DNA of 64,000 nucleotides from an uncultured Pseudomonadales bacterium (GCA_949372635.1 CASIAB010000008.1:62001-126000), one strand, 5' to 3'. Counted from the stretch's first letter, positions 18,929-31,043 are shown. A program made the numbers and translations. Notes: generated by a model not told the origin, from the sequence alone.

Positions 18929-19843
18929 TCAGTGCGCGACTATTAACCTTCGCGGGGCGACCTTCCCATCATCATCGATACAGCCAATACCGATAAATTG
19001 CCCCTCTTCGTACAATCTTACCAAGCCTTCTTCTGGCAAGTGTCTAACCAAAACTGGCTGACCATTCTTGATAAAACTAGCCGTGACGCTTGGTAATATA
19101 ACTTCTGGCAAGTCCTCTATGGCCTTGTCCATCGGAATGAGATGTTCATCGATGACACTCAAACCGCCGCTTTCGCACTCATCGATCAACTTTTGTGTTG
19201 TTACGCAGTCCGCCTCCGTGAATGCACCTGCCTGTGTTCGTCGCAAGGCGATGATGTGCGCACCACATCCCAATGCCTGACCGAGGTCATCGGCGATTGT
19301 TCTTATATAAGTGCCCTTACTACAGGCTATCTCCAGTTCCAACTCGTCGCCTTCGAAGGCTGTCAGCTCGATGCTGTATACGGTAATCCGTCTGGCCTCG
19401 CGCTCTATAGTTTGGCCTTTCCGCGCCATCTTATATAGCGGCACTCCGTTTACTTTCAAGGCGGAGTACATAGGAGGCACTTGCTCAATCTCGCCTTTAA
19501 ATGGTGTTAGAGCCTGTTCAATCTGCAGCTGCGAGATTTGAAAATCGGCACAGCTTTCAAGTACATTTCCTTCGCAGTCGCCGCTATCCGTTCTAACACC
19601 CAGCTTCAGTTTAGCTCGATACTTCTTATTCGAATTCAGCAAGAACTGCGATACTTTGGTCGCCTCACCTAAGCACAGTGGGAGTACTCCAGTCGCTAAA
19701 GGATCTAGGCTGCCTGTGTGCCCTGCCTTCTGGGCATCGAAAATTCTTTTGACCTCCTGCAGAGCTCTGTTTGAACTAATACCTATGGCTTTGTCTAGTA
19801 TAACGATGCCATCGATGATTCTGCCTTTCTTGCGCTTAGCCAA
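18929..19843 (-). CDS. truB: tRNA pseudouridine-55 synthase
   Basis: This 304-residue enzyme makes pseudouridine 55 in the T-loop of tRNAs. The catalytic aspartate is D47 in HTGSLDPLATG, and the family's ACSKGTYIRTIADDLG segment and C-terminal PUA-like region are present. It lies 33 nt after rbfA on the same strand in the conserved nusA-infB cluster. Confidence 0.97.
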   Translation of the reverse strand: MAKRKKGRIIDGIVILDKAIGISSNRALQEVKRIFDAQKAGHTGSLDPLATGVLPLCLGEATKVSQFLLNSNKKYRAKLKLGVRTDSGDCEGNVLESCADFQISQLQIEQALTPFKGEIEQVPPMYSALKVNGVPLYKMARKGQTIEREARRITVYSIELTAFEGDELELEIACSKGTYIRTIADDLGQALGCGAHIIALRRTQAGAFTEADCVTTQKLIDECESGGLSVIDEHLIPMDKAIEDLPEVILPSVTASFIKNGQPVLVRHLPEEGLVRLYEEGQFIGIGCIDDDGKVAPRRLIVAH

Positions 19844-19876
19844 TCTGCATCCCCATCAACTCTAATGACGACAAAC

Positions 19877-20302
19877 TCAAGAATGAGAATCTTGGTCAGC
19901 TGCTAATGCGCTATCTATAAGGCTCGAAAGCTGCTGCCCGCGCTCTATACTTCCGTCATAGTGAAAACGGAGCTTGGGTACCGAACGAGTACTCAGTCGT
20001 TTCGACAATAAGGATCGCAAAAACCCCGCGGCCTTATTCAGCGCATCTAGATTCTCTTTTATCTCTAGCCTGTCCAGATCACCAGGTTCGGAAAGTGTAG
20101 ATTCATTTATCTGAGGGTCATCGGTCAGGGTATTCAATACCGTCACAAACACCTTGGCGTGAGCTAAATCTCTGCTCACCTCCACGCCCGTAACCGAAAC
20201 CATGCCAACCCTAGGATCGTTTACTTCCATCTGGATTAATGATGCAAGTTCTCGCTGAATCTGATCAGCTACCCTTTGCACTCTTGGAGACATATCTGCC
20301 AC
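19877..20302 (-). CDS. rbfA: 30S ribosome-binding factor A
   Basis: A 141-residue KH-fold protein required for late 16S rRNA maturation and cold growth. It has the typical RVADQIQRELASLIQ helix, the DPRVGMVSVTGVEVSRDLAHAKVFV strand region and the RSVPKLRFHYDGSIERG C-terminal motif. It lies 28 nt downstream of infB and upstream of truB. Confidence 0.97.
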   Translation of the reverse strand: MADMSPRVQRVADQIQRELASLIQMEVNDPRVGMVSVTGVEVSRDLAHAKVFVTVLNTLTDDPQINESTLSEPGDLDRLEIKENLDALNKAAGFLRSLLSKRLSTRSVPKLRFHYDGSIERGQQLSSLIDSALAADQDSHS

Positions 20303-20330
20303 GATTAGTTACCCAATTGAGAACTTATTC

Positions 20331-22889
20331 TCAAAGGCTCCTGGCTACTTCAGTTGTCTCGTATACCTCAATCTTATCGCCGACTTTAACGTCAGTGTAG
20401 TTACGAACGCCGATTCCGCACTCGATGCCGTTTCGAACTTCGTTGGCATCATCCTTAAACCGTCTCAGTGATTCGAGTTCGCCTTCATAGATCACCACAT
20501 CATCGCGCAGAACACGTATCGGCTTACTGCGATATACGGTACCTTCGATAACCATACTTCCGGCGATCTGACCAAACTTAGGCGAGTTGAACACATCGCG
20601 AACTTCGGCAACGCCAACAATCTCTTCGCGAATCTCTGGCGAGAGCATACCACTCATGATCGCCTTCGTATCGTCGATCACATCGTATATGACATTATAA
20701 TAACGTAATTGCAGACCTTCGTTCTCAATAATATCGCGCGACGGCTTATCAGCTCGTACATTAAAGCCGATAATCATAGCCTTGGATGTAGCTGCTAAGT
20801 GCGCGTCAGTCTCCGAGATTCCACCAACACCTGAGGCGACGATGTTAACTTCAACCTCTTCAGTGTTGAGTTTCTGCAACGAACCCACGATCGCTTCAAG
20901 CGAACCGCGCACATCGGTCTTTATGATAATATTAAAGACACCTAGATTTTCTTTGCCAATGCCAGCGAACATATTCTCAACTAAATTTGACTGCTGCGAT
21001 GCCTGCAATGAATCTTTTTGACGCGTGCGTCTGAAGTCCGCGATCTCTCGGGCCTGCTTCTCATTAGCTACTACAACAAATTCATCACCAGCTTCCGGCA
21101 CACCATTAAGACCAAGAATTTCAACAGGAATAGAAGGGCCCGCAGTTTTAATATTCTTACCCGTCTCGTCAATCAGAGCACGGACGCGGCCATATTCATG
21201 ACCAGCTAATACAGTGTCGCCTGTTTTCAGTGTGCCGTTCTGTACTAGAACTGAGGCGACTGGACCACGTCCTTTGTCTAGCCTAGATTCAATTACTACA
21301 CCCTGACCGGGAACATCGGTATAAGCCGTTAACTCCAAAAGCTCGGCCTGCAAGCTTATGGCTTCAAGCAACTGATCGACACCCGAACCAGTAATGGCCG
21401 ATACTTCTTTGAATTGCGTCTCGCCACCCCAGTCCTCTGGAATAACTTCCATAGCGGCCAATTCATTCTTAACGCGATCTACATCCACACCTTCTTTGTC
21501 CATCTTGTTGACAGCTACTACTAACGCCACACCAGAAGCTTTCGCATGCTGCACAGCTTCTTCTGTTTGTGGCTTGACGCCGTCGTCAGCGGCAACTACT
21601 AGAACAACTACGTCCGTTGCCTTGGCTCCACGAGAGCGCATGGCGGTAAATGCGGCGTGGCCCGGAGTATCAAGAAAGCTAATCATGCCGTGATCAGTAT
21701 TCACGTGGTAAGCACCAATGTGCTGTGTAATACCGCCGGCCTCGTGCGAGGCGACTGTTGATTTACGTATATAGTCCAAGAGAGAAGTCTTACCGTGATC
21801 AACATGGCCCATTACCGTAACTACCGGCGCACGAGTAATCTTTTCTTCACCCGTATCCGATGTGATCGATTCTGCTAACTGATCTTCGATCGCATCTTCG
21901 GACACAAATTTCGGTGTATGTCCTAACTCTTCAACCAATAATGATGCCGTATCTTGATCTATAATCTGATTGATCGTAGCCATAACACCCATGTTGAATA
22001 GAGATTTCACCAGCCCTGCTGTCTTGACCGACATCTGCTGAGCCAAATCCTGCAAAGTGTTGGTTTCACCAATCTTAATTTCGCGTTTAATAAAATCTTT
22101 TGGCTTCTCGAAGGCATGTTGAGTGGCAGATAAACGTGCCTTGCCTTTCCTGCCGCCGCCTCTTCGGCCACGCCCGCCCATATCTTCAACATCTCCGCCT
22201 TCTAAAACGAAGTCGTCATTAACATGAATGTTTTTGGCCTGTCGCTTAGCTGCCTTACCTTTATTCTTTAGATGATCTTTTTTCTTCTCGCCGGATTCAT
22301 CAGAGTCTTTCTTGCCCTGTCCCTTGCGCTTCGCACCTGGCTTGTCGTCTCTGGCTGTAGCAGCTTCTTCGGCAGGCACTTCTGGCACGGCTTTATTATC
22401 GGCAGGAGCCTCATCAGCAGCTTTTTCTAGAGCTTCTGTTGTTGCTGCCTCTGCAGATTCCGCGTTTACAGCATCCGCTGTCGCTTCAACATTATTATCT
22501 ATGGCGGCCTCTTCTGCACTTTTTGCAGCAGCAACTACCGCTTCATCTTCTAATTCTTCTGGCACATCTTCGGCGACAGCACTACGTTTAACATAGGTCC
22601 GCTTCTTGCGAACCTCAACGTTAACAGTCTTGCCCCGGCCGTGTGTGGACGCCGCTTTAAGTGTGCCAACTGTTTTCCGCTTGAGTGTGATTTTCTTAGG
22701 CGCAGAGACGCTGGCCTCAGAATCTCCGTGGCTACGTCGCAGAAACTGCAATAAAGTGTTTTTGTCTTCGTTCGAAATCGAATCGTCAGCTTTAGTATGC
22801 GACAGTCCTGCCTCTTTTATTTGAGACAGCAGCTTGTCTATCGAGACTCCGACAACTTCGGCGAGTTCACTTATTTTTGCATCTGCCAT
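20331..22889 (-). CDS. infB: Translation initiation factor IF-2
   Basis: The product is 852 residues. The N-terminus has an IF2-N domain ([17 protein letters not shown]), then a long charged, alanine-rich linker (about residues 55-270) with KR-rich patches, then a second IF2-N domain. The GTPase domain has G1 GHVDHGKT at 361-368, G3 DTPGH and G4 NKMD, followed by domains II-IV that bind fMet-tRNA. It delivers initiator tRNA to the 30S subunit, and the initiator tRNA gene is encoded a few genes upstream in the same cluster. It follows nusA by 36 nt. Confidence 0.98.
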   Translation of the reverse strand: MADAKISELAEVVGVSIDKLLSQIKEAGLSHTKADDSISNEDKNTLLQFLRRSHGDSEASVSAPKKITLKRKTVGTLKAASTHGRGKTVNVEVRKKRTYVKRSAVAEDVPEELEDEAVVAAAKSAEEAAIDNNVEATADAVNAESAEAATTEALEKAADEAPADNKAVPEVPAEEAATARDDKPGAKRKGQGKKDSDESGEKKKDHLKNKGKAAKRQAKNIHVNDDFVLEGGDVEDMGGRGRRGGGRKGKARLSATQHAFEKPKDFIKREIKIGETNTLQDLAQQMSVKTAGLVKSLFNMGVMATINQIIDQDTASLLVEELGHTPKFVSEDAIEDQLAESITSDTGEEKITRAPVVTVMGHVDHGKTSLLDYIRKSTVASHEAGGITQHIGAYHVNTDHGMISFLDTPGHAAFTAMRSRGAKATDVVVLVVAADDGVKPQTEEAVQHAKASGVALVVAVNKMDKEGVDVDRVKNELAAMEVIPEDWGGETQFKEVSAITGSGVDQLLEAISLQAELLELTAYTDVPGQGVVIESRLDKGRGPVASVLVQNGTLKTGDTVLAGHEYGRVRALIDETGKNIKTAGPSIPVEILGLNGVPEAGDEFVVVANEKQAREIADFRRTRQKDSLQASQQSNLVENMFAGIGKENLGVFNIIIKTDVRGSLEAIVGSLQKLNTEEVEVNIVASGVGGISETDAHLAATSKAMIIGFNVRADKPSRDIIENEGLQLRYYNVIYDVIDDTKAIMSGMLSPEIREEIVGVAEVRDVFNSPKFGQIAGSMVIEGTVYRSKPIRVLRDDVVIYEGELESLRRFKDDANEVRNGIECGIGVRNYTDVKVGDKIEVYETTEVARSL

Positions 22890-22925
22890 TCAACTACCCC
22901 CATTCAACAATTTCCAGAATTGCTG

Positions 22926-24413
22926 TTACTCAAACCATGGCGCGCGCGCGGTCATAATTAGTTTGCCTGCACGTTCTTCATCCATGCCTTCGATGTCTAT
23001 CAATTCATCGATAGACTGCTCTGCCAATTCTTCCATATTGAGAATTCCTTTCTTAGCAAGTTCCAATGCCAGCTTTCCATCCATGCCTTCCATATTCAGC
23101 AGATCATCTGCGATATTCGCAGATGATAGATCTTCCTCAGAAGCGATAGCCAAAGTCAGCAATGCATCTTTAGCTCGATTCCTCAATTCATTCGCGATCT
23201 CTTCATCGAATCCTTCGATAGCCAGTATCTCATCGAGAGGCACGTAGGCAATTTCTTCGAGTGAGGTAAAACCTTCTTGCACAAGAACTTCCGCTGACTC
23301 CTCATCGACGTCGAGCTTTTCAACAAACATATCGATGAAGCTGCTCGCTTCTTGCTGCTGCTTGTCCGCTGCCTCTTCTTCGCTCATCACGTTGATAGTC
23401 CATCCAGTTAACTCACTGGACAGGCGCACGTTCTGACCGTTTCTGCCGATGGCTTGGGCAAGATTATCTTCTTCAACAGCGATGTCCATCGTGTTGCTGT
23501 CTTCATCAACAATAATAGAAGCAACTTCTGCCGGAGACATTGAATTGATGACTAACTGCGCCGGATTATCATCCCAAAGGATAATGTCAATGCGCTCATT
23601 CGCCAATTCATTCGAGACCACTTGCACGCGTGAACCACGCATACCAACACAAGCGCCCACGGGGTCGATTCGACCGTCATTCGTGCTAACTACGATCTTG
23701 GCTCTCGAGCCAGGATCTCTCGCCGCTGCCTTAATTTCGATAATTTCTTCAGATATCTCCGGCACTTCGATTTTAAATAACTCAATCAACATATCAGGAG
23801 AGGTACGACTTAGGAATAACTGTGGGCCGCGCTGCTCAGAGCGAGCATCAATCAAAAGGGCCCGCATTCGATCGCCCATTCGGAAGGTCTCTCTCGGAAT
23901 CATTTGATCGCGAGTTAGTAACGCCTCAGCATTGCTGCCCAGATCGATAATAATATTGTCACGAGTGACTTTCTTTACCGTTCCAGCAACAAGCTCACCA
24001 ATGCGATCTTTATAATCGCTAATTATAATTTCTCTCTCGGCTTCGCGTACTTTTTGCACGATTACCTGCTTGGCAGTTTGTGCTGCGATTCGACCAAATT
24101 CCATATTGTCGATCTTTTCTTCGTAAACATCTCCGACAGCGAGGCCTTTCTTCTTCTCTTGAGCTAGCTCGACAGTAAATTGAGAGCCCTCTTCCAGGTA
24201 CTCTTCGTCTTCAACCACAGTCCAAACTCGGAAGGAATCGTAGTCGCCAGTCTCTCGATCAACTGCAACTCGGCAGTCAATCTCGTCATGATCATTAAGC
24301 TTCTTCGTAGCCGTTGCTAACGCCGACTCAATCGCCTCAAAAATCACTTCACGCGAAACACCCTTCTCGTTCGAGACGGCATCTGCAACCATTAAAATTT
24401 CTTTACTCATCAT
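22926..24413 (-). CDS. nusA: Transcription termination/antitermination factor NusA
   Basis: A 495-residue protein with an N-terminal RNA polymerase-binding domain (1-130), an S1 domain (about 135-200), two KH domains ([13 protein letters not shown] and [15 protein letters not shown]), and two acidic C-terminal helix-hairpin-helix repeats ([16 protein letters not shown] and [16 protein letters not shown]) as in Escherichia coli. It controls pausing, termination and rRNA antitermination. It sits between rimP and infB, the conserved operon order. Confidence 0.98.
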   Translation of the reverse strand: MMSKEILMVADAVSNEKGVSREVIFEAIESALATATKKLNDHDEIDCRVAVDRETGDYDSFRVWTVVEDEEYLEEGSQFTVELAQEKKKGLAVGDVYEEKIDNMEFGRIAAQTAKQVIVQKVREAEREIIISDYKDRIGELVAGTVKKVTRDNIIIDLGSNAEALLTRDQMIPRETFRMGDRMRALLIDARSEQRGPQLFLSRTSPDMLIELFKIEVPEISEEIIEIKAAARDPGSRAKIVVSTNDGRIDPVGACVGMRGSRVQVVSNELANERIDIILWDDNPAQLVINSMSPAEVASIIVDEDSNTMDIAVEEDNLAQAIGRNGQNVRLSSELTGWTINVMSEEEAADKQQQEASSFIDMFVEKLDVDEESAEVLVQEGFTSLEEIAYVPLDEILAIEGFDEEIANELRNRAKDALLTLAIASEEDLSSANIADDLLNMEGMDGKLALELAKKGILNMEELAEQSIDELIDIEGMDEERAGKLIMTARAPWFE

Positions 24414-24477
24414 AGTAATGTCACCTTACTCAAAGCTTAGATCCGGATATTAGTCCAGAGCATGGAGTAAAAATAAT

Positions 24478-24927
24478 TTAGAAAACAATACTGGCTTTCT
24501 CAATATCAGAAAGTTCTAAGTCATACTCAAAACCCTCAACTAGCAAGCCAACAATGCCCCCTGAAACTTTTATTATTTGTCCTTTAAATTTACGCCTGCC
24601 ATCTAATGGCCGTCGTAACTTTAAATCCACTTCGCTGCCAACATATTGCGAATAATGTTCAATACGGAACAGTGGTCTATCCAGACCCGGAGATGACACC
24701 TCAAGGGTATATTCCCCAGCAATTGGATCTTCGACATCCATTAGTGCACTTACCTGCCGACTGACCTTTTCGCAATCTTCGATCATGACACCTTCTTCAC
24801 GCTCGATATAAATCCTCAGCAAGGAATATTTCCCCTGTTGAAGCAATTCGACTCCCCAAAGATCCAAACCTAACGCTTGGATCGTGGTGTCGATCAATTC
24901 TGTTATTAGAGTTACGCTACTGTTCAC
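24478..24927 (-). CDS. rimP: Ribosome maturation factor RimP
   Basis: A 149-residue two-domain protein needed for 30S assembly. It has the diagnostic ITELIDTTIQALGLDLWGVEL start, LRIYIE strand, VSRQVSALMDVEDPI and EVSSPGLDRPLF motifs. It is the first protein gene of the rimP-nusA-infB group and is preceded by a terminator-like hairpin that separates it from the tRNA genes. Confidence 0.96.
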   Translation of the reverse strand: MNSSVTLITELIDTTIQALGLDLWGVELLQQGKYSLLRIYIEREEGVMIEDCEKVSRQVSALMDVEDPIAGEYTLEVSSPGLDRPLFRIEHYSQYVGSEVDLKLRRPLDGRRKFKGQIIKVSGGIVGLLVEGFEYDLELSDIEKASIVF

Positions 24928-24968
24928 AATACTTTTTACTCAGCATCTGGAACGCATCCCCTAGATAC

Positions 24969-24989
24969 AAAAAATGGGCCAAAGGCCCA
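24969..24989 (-). terminator. Terminator between tRNA-fMet and rimP
   Basis: A perfect 6-bp TGGGCC/GGCCCA stem with a 3-nt loop (24975-24989) is followed on the minus strand by six T (complement of 24969-24974). It lies 53 nt past the tRNA 3' end and 42 nt before the rimP ATG. It should end or attenuate transcription reading from the tRNA genes into rimP-nusA-infB. Confidence 0.8.
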
Positions 24990-25041
24990 CTCTAAAATCT
25001 TCTTTGCCGACTCAATCAGAGCAAGCGAGAAGCTTGGTGTT

Positions 25042-25118
<77 letters not shown>

Positions 25119-25348
25119 ACAAATCTCTTTCTCTGGCATTCGAAGAAACGACAAATCGCCCCCTCAATAAACCCTTGTTTTTATTGGAAATAATCTACGA
25201 CAGCAAAGCCAGAGGCCTATTTCACAAGGGGAGCGAATTATAAGGACTAGTTGGGGCTAAGGTCAAGGTTTTAGGCGGCTTTCGAGGGAATTGGTCAATT
25301 CCCGCGAACAAGGGTTAAAGTCGACTCGAGGAACCGGCTTTCAAGGTT

Positions 25349-25434
25349 TGGTGCCGAAGGCCGGACTTGAACCGGCACGACCAGAGGTCACTACCCCCTC
25401 AAGGTAGCGTGTCTACCAATTTCACCACTTCGGC
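25349..25434 (-). tRNA. tRNA-Leu (GAG)
   Basis: An 86-nt class II tRNA with a long variable arm, acceptor stem GCCGAAG/CTTCGGC, encoded CCA, and the anticodon loop TTGAGGG giving anticodon GAG (bases 25398-25400). It directly follows secG on the same strand, as leuU does in Escherichia coli, and precedes tRNA-fMet. Confidence 0.97.
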
Positions 25435-25451
25435 TAATTCTGTCAATGATC

Positions 25452-25841
25452 TTAATTATCGCTGCTAGGGAGGCTTGGCACATCTTTCTCATCGGATGAT
25501 GGCAGTGGCACCGCGTCGAGCTGAGGCACATCAGAGACTATCGGAGCTGCTGCTTCCTGCAGCAATGCTTCATTCGCTAATGGCGAATTCGCCGCCCCAC
25601 CGAGGCTTGACTGATTCTTCGCAAATACAGCCAGTGAAAGGCTTGTTATGAAGAATATCGTGGCGCCAACGGTTGTGGACCGTACCAAGAAATTGCCAGT
25701 ACCGGATGCCCCAAACACTGTTTGGGAAGAGCCTGCGCCGAAAGAGGCGCCGGCATCAGCACCCTTACCTTGCTGCAAGAGAACTAGACCCACTATTCCA
25801 ATGGCAACAATTACATGAACTACAACTACTATGGTTTCCAT
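25452..25841 (-). CDS. secG: Preprotein translocase subunit SecG
   Basis: A 129-residue inner-membrane protein with two transmembrane helices (about 4-22 and 55-73) joined by the conserved QQGKGADAGASFGAG loop and a Ser/Pro-rich tail. It is an accessory subunit of the SecYEG channel. It lies 5 nt downstream of tpiA and upstream of tRNA-Leu, so all are one transcription unit. Confidence 0.96.
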   Translation of the reverse strand: METIVVVVHVIVAIGIVGLVLLQQGKGADAGASFGAGSSQTVFGASGTGNFLVRSTTVGATIFFITSLSLAVFAKNQSSLGGAANSPLANEALLQEAAAPIVSDVPQLDAVPLPSSDEKDVPSLPSSDN

Positions 25842-25846
25842 AATCC

Positions 25847-26608
25847 TTAATCCGCGCTTTTACAAATGAAGACAAATTCTTCGGCCTTCAGTGAGGCTCC
25901 ACCTATCAGACCGCCATCTATGTCGGCCTGACTAAACAACTCTGTCGCATTGGCTGCATTAACACTGCCGCCGTATAATATTCTTATGCCTTGCGCGACA
26001 GTCTTATCCGACTTCGCGATGTGCTCCCGCAGCACCCGATGAATTTCCTGCGCCTGCTCTTTGCTTGCCGTCTCTCCTGTGCCTATTGCCCATATAGGCT
26101 CATAGGCTAGGACCGCAGAATGTAGTGCCTCTATTCCCACCGCCTTGATTACCGCAGTCAACTGCGCCAATACAACTTCGTCACTGGTTCCTGCTGCTCG
26201 CTGCTCTAATGACTCACCAACACACAGGATGGGGATCAATCCGCTTGCCTGTGTCGCCTTGAATTTGGCAGCAACTAACTGATCTGTTTCTGCAAAAATT
26301 TCACGCCGCTCAGAGTGTCCCACTATAACGTAGTTAACTCCATATTCAGCCAGCATGGGCGCTGAAACCTCACCGGTAAAAGCGCCTTGGGGTTCCGCAA
26401 ATAAGTTCTGTGCGACCAACTTCAAATGGCCAGCAGCTTCGCAAGCGCATAATTCAGCGGCGAGGCCTATATGCAAAAGAGTCGGTCCAACTGCTATTTC
26501 CACGTTCGCCAAGCCTGCACTACCAGTCGCCACACCCTGTATCAAATGCCGTACCTGAGCCCTCGAGCCGTGCATCTTCCAATTACCAACAACCAGTTTC
26601 TGACGCAT
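25847..26608 (-). CDS. tpiA: Triosephosphate isomerase
   Basis: A 253-residue TIM-barrel enzyme converting dihydroxyacetone phosphate and glyceraldehyde 3-phosphate. The catalytic residues are all present: K11 in GNWKM, H98 in GHSERR, E170 in AYEPIWAIGTG, plus the C-terminal phosphate loop LYGGSVNAAN and GGLIGGASL. It is followed by secG and preceded by glmM. Confidence 0.98.
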   Translation of the reverse strand: MRQKLVVGNWKMHGSRAQVRHLIQGVATGSAGLANVEIAVGPTLLHIGLAAELCACEAAGHLKLVAQNLFAEPQGAFTGEVSAPMLAEYGVNYVIVGHSERREIFAETDQLVAAKFKATQASGLIPILCVGESLEQRAAGTSDEVVLAQLTAVIKAVGIEALHSAVLAYEPIWAIGTGETASKEQAQEIHRVLREHIAKSDKTVAQGIRILYGGSVNAANATELFSQADIDGGLIGGASLKAEEFVFICKSAD

Positions 26609-26715
26609 GCTTACAAATCCAGAAGGGCGATCAATTGAGCTTTCTAGAACTGCCCGCCAAAACGGGCGCCAATACTAACTAAGATACAGAAGTCTTGCAA
26701 CACAACAACGCTACC

Positions 26716-28077
26716 TTACGCTGGCTCACCAATTTCTTTTTCAACGACTTCTGCCAACTCTTGGGCTAGCTTAAGCACTTCTGCGGCATCCTCTCCCTCC
26801 ACCATTACACGAACTACAGGCTCTGTACCGGAAGGTCGTAGCAGGACTCTGCCTTTAGAACCTAGCTTTGATTCCACATCGGCAACGGCATTTTGCACCA
26901 AGCTGCTACCGATTATATCTGCAGAATCCGCGACTAGCACATTCACCATGGATTGCGGGTACTTATTCAATTTACTGGTTAATTCCGCCAACGAACGCTC
27001 GGTGCGCGAAATTGCAGACAACGCTTGCAGGGCTGAGACAATGCCATCACCTGTCGTAGTCTTATCCAAACAAATAATATGCCCCGACGATTCACCCCCA
27101 AGACCCCAGCCACGCTCGATTAGCTGTCGCATCACGTAACGATCTCCTACCGCGCTTCTGGCAAAAGGTATATCGAGGAAGTCGAGCGCCTGCTCAAGTC
27201 CCAAATTACTCATTGAGGTACCAACGACTCCACCGAAATCAACATTCTGACGACGCCTGTCACTCGCGATGACAAACAGTATCTCATCACCATCGACGAC
27301 ATTGCCAAGGTGATCAACCATGACCACACGGTCACCATCACCATCGAATGCGATACCGATATCCGCTTTTTCTTTTAGCACAGTCTCGACCAGCAGCCCA
27401 GGAAACATTGAACCGCTGTTCTCGTTTATATTCAAGCCATTTGGGCTTACCCCTATCGAGATAACCGTAGCGCCGAGTTCTTCAAATACACGGGGTGCAA
27501 TGTGATAAGTGGCCCCCTGCGCACAATCGAGCACGATCTTAAGCCCCGTAAATTTCAGGTCAGTATCAATTCGACTCTTACAGAATTCGATATATCTGCC
27601 CGCTGCATCGGTAACACGAGAGGCTTTGCCAAGCGCCTGCGGGGATACGGTTGAGATGGGTTTCGAGAGCTGCTCCTCGATGGCAAATTCAACATCATCG
27701 GGTAATTTCGTACCATCGCCCGCAAAGAATTTAATCCCATTGTCCTCAAAAGAATTGTGCGAGGCACTTATTACTATGCCTGCTTGAGCGCGTAACGTAC
27801 GCGTTAAATAAGCAACCGCTGGGGTGGGCATGGGACCAAGTAAATTGATGTTGACACCTGCCGCAGTCACTCCTGCTTCTAACGCAGCTTCAAACATGTA
27901 GCCAGAGATACGCGTATCTTTCCCGATAATTATTTTATTTAGCGGCCCGCCTTTTTTCGCAAACACGGTCCCTGCAGCCCATCCGAGCTTAAGCATGAAA
28001 TCGGGGGTTATGGGTGAAGTGCCCACGGCACCTCGTATGCCGTCGGTTCCAAAATATTGTTTTTCTCTTTTAATCAT
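26716..28077 (-). CDS. glmM: Phosphoglucosamine mutase
   Basis: A 453-residue enzyme that converts glucosamine 6-phosphate to glucosamine 1-phosphate for UDP-GlcNAc synthesis. The phosphoserine is S106 in ISASHN, the metal loop is DGDGDR, the sugar loop is GGESSGH, and the C-terminal phosphate loop is [12 protein letters not shown]. It lies 8 nt downstream of folP, the conserved ftsH-folP-glmM order. Confidence 0.98.
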   Translation of the reverse strand: MIKREKQYFGTDGIRGAVGTSPITPDFMLKLGWAAGTVFAKKGGPLNKIIIGKDTRISGYMFEAALEAGVTAAGVNINLLGPMPTPAVAYLTRTLRAQAGIVISASHNSFEDNGIKFFAGDGTKLPDDVEFAIEEQLSKPISTVSPQALGKASRVTDAAGRYIEFCKSRIDTDLKFTGLKIVLDCAQGATYHIAPRVFEELGATVISIGVSPNGLNINENSGSMFPGLLVETVLKEKADIGIAFDGDGDRVVMVDHLGNVVDGDEILFVIASDRRRQNVDFGGVVGTSMSNLGLEQALDFLDIPFARSAVGDRYVMRQLIERGWGLGGESSGHIICLDKTTTGDGIVSALQALSAISRTERSLAELTSKLNKYPQSMVNVLVADSADIIGSSLVQNAVADVESKLGSKGRVLLRPSGTEPVVRVMVEGEDAAEVLKLAQELAEVVEKEIGEPA

Positions 28078-28085
28078 GTCGCTTC

Positions 28086-28958
28086 TTACTCGGCGCTTGA
28101 ATAGGCGCAGTTTACTCTAATTGCATCCATGGTGGCAGCAACATCGTGAGTGCGAATTATTTTTGCGCCCGAAGCTAGCGCGAAGGTCGTTGCCGCTATT
28201 GAACCTGCTAGACGCTGATCAACAGCACGTCCAGTTATCTGACCAATCATAGATTTACGCGAGACACCGATGAGTATTGGAATCTCGAGCTCTGAAAAGT
28301 GGGCGAGTTTCTTTAGTAGAAGGTAGTTATGCTGAACGGTTTTGCCGAAACCAAACCCTGGATCGATCAACAGCCGACTACGCTGTATGCCCTGAGCTAG
28401 ACAATGTTCGACTCGCGACCTGAGAAATTTAAAGACCTCCTCCACCACACTGTCATAACTAGTTCGGGTCGCATTTTTCTGCATTGTGCTCGGCTTGCCC
28501 TGCATGTGCATCAGGCAAATCGCCGCCTTGCTAGCTATGAGGGCTTCTATGGCACCGGGAGACGAGAGCGCCCGAACGTCGTTGATTAGCTCGGCACCAC
28601 AATTGATCGCCTCCCTCATGACTGTTGGCGAGCTCGTATCAACTGAGATACAAACATCTAGCCTTCTGCTAATCACCTTAACAATAGGAATGACTCTGTC
28701 TAATTCCTCCTGCTCCGATACTGCAGCGGCTCCAGGGCGAGTGGACTCTCCACCCACATCGATAAAGGTAGCGCCATCGGCAACCATAACCACCGCGCGG
28801 GATAGAGCTTTATCGATATCGATTTGAAAAGATTCGGCGCCTGACCTCTGCAACTGTGCACCATCAGAAAAGGAGTCAGGTGTAGCATTTATTATACCCA
28901 TGCAGACAGGAGAAGACAGATCAATCTGTCGTTCTCCTGCTGTAAGGCTTTCAATCAA
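28086..28958 (-). CDS. folP: Dihydropteroate synthase
   Basis: A 290-residue TIM-barrel enzyme joining p-aminobenzoate to dihydropterin pyrophosphate in folate synthesis; it is the sulfonamide target. Both family signatures are present: [14 protein letters not shown] near residue 20 and [13 protein letters not shown], with DPGFGFGKT binding the pterin. It lies 25 nt after ftsH. Confidence 0.97.
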   Translation of the reverse strand: MIESLTAGERQIDLSSPVCMGIINATPDSFSDGAQLQRSGAESFQIDIDKALSRAVVMVADGATFIDVGGESTRPGAAAVSEQEELDRVIPIVKVISRRLDVCISVDTSSPTVMREAINCGAELINDVRALSSPGAIEALIASKAAICLMHMQGKPSTMQKNATRTSYDSVVEEVFKFLRSRVEHCLAQGIQRSRLLIDPGFGFGKTVQHNYLLLKKLAHFSELEIPILIGVSRKSMIGQITGRAVDQRLAGSIAATTFALASGAKIIRTHDVAATMDAIRVNCAYSSAE

Positions 28959-28983
28959 AACGACGATTTCTTAGTTGAACAAA

Positions 28984-30927
28984 TTAGTGTTCGCTGGCTG
29001 CGCCATCGATAGCACCAGACTTGTCTTCATCTTCGCTCGATGCTTCAGTGGCGCTTGAGCCGCTACCATCTGAATTACTGGAGTCTGTATCAGACCAATC
29101 CGCTGGAGGCCTTGGTTTTTCGCCTTTCATGATATCGTCGATCATATCGGCATCGATAGTCTCGTATTCCATTAAAGCGTCTTTCATTAAGTCCAACTGA
29201 GGTCTATGGTCCTCTAAAATTTTCTCGGCCCTACCGTAGCATTCATCAATGATCTTGCGTACTTCCACATCGATTGCTATTGCCGTATCACCGGAGAAAG
29301 ACTTCGCTTGCGAGGCGGCCGAACGACCCAGAAATACCTCGCCCTCATCTTCTGAGTAGAGGAGCGGACCTAGCGTCTCAGACAGTCCCCATTTAGTGAC
29401 CATATTGCGAGCCATCTCTGTCGCTCGCTGAATATCGTTGGAGGCCCCTGTAGTCACACCGTCTTTTCCAAGCGTAATCTCTTCAGCGATGCGACCGCCG
29501 TAGAGGCTGCAAATTTGGCTCAAGATAGTCTGCCGACTTAAGCTATAGCGATCCTCCTCTGGCAGGAACATAGTAACGCCCAATGCACGACCACGCGGAA
29601 TAATGCTGACCTTATAAACAGGATCATGGTCAGGCACTATTCGACCGACAATCGCGTGGCCCGCCTCATGATAAGCCGTATTCATTCTTTCCTTATCTGA
29701 CATCACCATGGATTTTCGCTCTGCGCCCATCATGATTTTGTCCTTCGCTTTTTCGAACTCTTCCATAGTGACGAGACGCTTGCCTGCTCTAGCAGAGAAC
29801 AGTGCGGCCTCGTTCACCAAGTTAGCAAGATCAGCTCCTGAAAATCCTGGTGTACCACGAGCGATGACACCGGCCTTAACATTTTCGTTAATAGGCACTT
29901 TGCGCATATGCACTTTTAGAATCTGCTCTCGGCCACGAATGTCTGGCAAACCAACTACGACTTGACGATCGAATCGACCTGGGCGCAAAAGTGCCGGGTC
30001 TAATACATCAGGCCTGTTTGTTGCTGCGACAACAATCACGCCGTCGTTGCCTTCAAAGCCATCCATCTCAACCAGCAACTGATTTAACGTTTGTTCACGC
30101 TCATCATGTCCGCCCCCTAAGCCAGCACCACGATGGCGACCGACAGCGTCGATCTCGTCTATGAAAATGATACAAGGTGACTGCTTCTTTGCCTGTTCGA
30201 ACATGTCACGCACGCGAGAAGCACCTACGCCCACAAACATCTCAACAAAGTCAGAACCTGAAATAGAGAAGAAAGGAACCTTGGCTTCACCAGCTATCGC
30301 TTTAGCCAGCAAAGTTTTACCGGTACCCGGCTGACCGACCATCAAAACTCCGCGGGGAATGCGGCCTCCTAATCGCTGGAATTTATCTGGCTCACGGAGA
30401 AACTCTACTAACTCTTGCACATCCGCTTTCGCCTCGTCCACACCCGCTACATCCGCGAACGTTACCTTAATCTGGTCTTCGCCGAGGAGCTTAGCCTTGC
30501 TTTTGCCAAAAGACATGGGGCCACCCTTGCCTCCGGCACCTCCGCCTTGCATCTGTCTCATGAAAAAGAGGAATAGTCCGACGATAATCAATATTGGGAA
30601 TATGGAGAGCAGTAAATCAACCCAGATGCTTCGCTGCTCCGGCTCGTTAGCCGTTACCTCGACATCATTCTCAAATAAGTCATTTAGCAGCTGATCATCC
30701 CCAATTAGAGGCATAACTGAACGAAACTGCGTGTTATCACTCCGTACACCCGCAATGTTTATACCTGCCAGCTCCACCCGCTGAACTCTGCCCGCACGTA
30801 CTTCCCGGATGAATTCGGAGTAGTTAATACTGTCTTCTCTAGGTTCCTGATTAATGTTTTGGAATACCGTGAGCAGGACTCCAGCAATTATCATCCAAAG
30901 AATTAGGTTTTTTGCCATATCATTCAA
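28984..30927 (-). CDS. ftsH: ATP-dependent zinc metalloprotease FtsH
   Basis: A 647-residue inner-membrane AAA protease. It has transmembrane helices at about 6-24 and 102-122 bracketing a periplasmic segment, Walker A GQPGTGKT at 198-205, Walker [13 protein letters not shown], the second region of homology, and the zinc site HEAGH at 420-424. It degrades membrane proteins and regulators such as sigma-32 and LpxC. The C-terminus is a Ser/Asp-rich tail. It follows rlmE, as in Escherichia coli. Confidence 0.98.
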   Translation of the reverse strand: MNDMAKNLILWMIIAGVLLTVFQNINQEPREDSINYSEFIREVRAGRVQRVELAGINIAGVRSDNTQFRSVMPLIGDDQLLNDLFENDVEVTANEPEQRSIWVDLLLSIFPILIIVGLFLFFMRQMQGGGAGGKGGPMSFGKSKAKLLGEDQIKVTFADVAGVDEAKADVQELVEFLREPDKFQRLGGRIPRGVLMVGQPGTGKTLLAKAIAGEAKVPFFSISGSDFVEMFVGVGASRVRDMFEQAKKQSPCIIFIDEIDAVGRHRGAGLGGGHDEREQTLNQLLVEMDGFEGNDGVIVVAATNRPDVLDPALLRPGRFDRQVVVGLPDIRGREQILKVHMRKVPINENVKAGVIARGTPGFSGADLANLVNEAALFSARAGKRLVTMEEFEKAKDKIMMGAERKSMVMSDKERMNTAYHEAGHAIVGRIVPDHDPVYKVSIIPRGRALGVTMFLPEEDRYSLSRQTILSQICSLYGGRIAEEITLGKDGVTTGASNDIQRATEMARNMVTKWGLSETLGPLLYSEDEGEVFLGRSAASQAKSFSGDTAIAIDVEVRKIIDECYGRAEKILEDHRPQLDLMKDALMEYETIDADMIDDIMKGEKPRPPADWSDTDSSNSDGSGSSATEASSEDEDKSGAIDGAASEH

Positions 30928-31043
30928 GGGTTTATCCCCCAGTGGTTAGTAAAATTTGTTGGTAAAGCGCCTATTAGCGGTCGGCGAAGAGGGCTCAAGT
31001 TTAATCCCAATTCTAATGAACGTAGATAATAATGCACGTAAAT

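Noticed and set aside
26649-26664. GCCCG/CGGGC hairpin between glmM and tpiA
   Set aside because: Short stem, no U tract on either strand; too weak to call a terminator or regulator.
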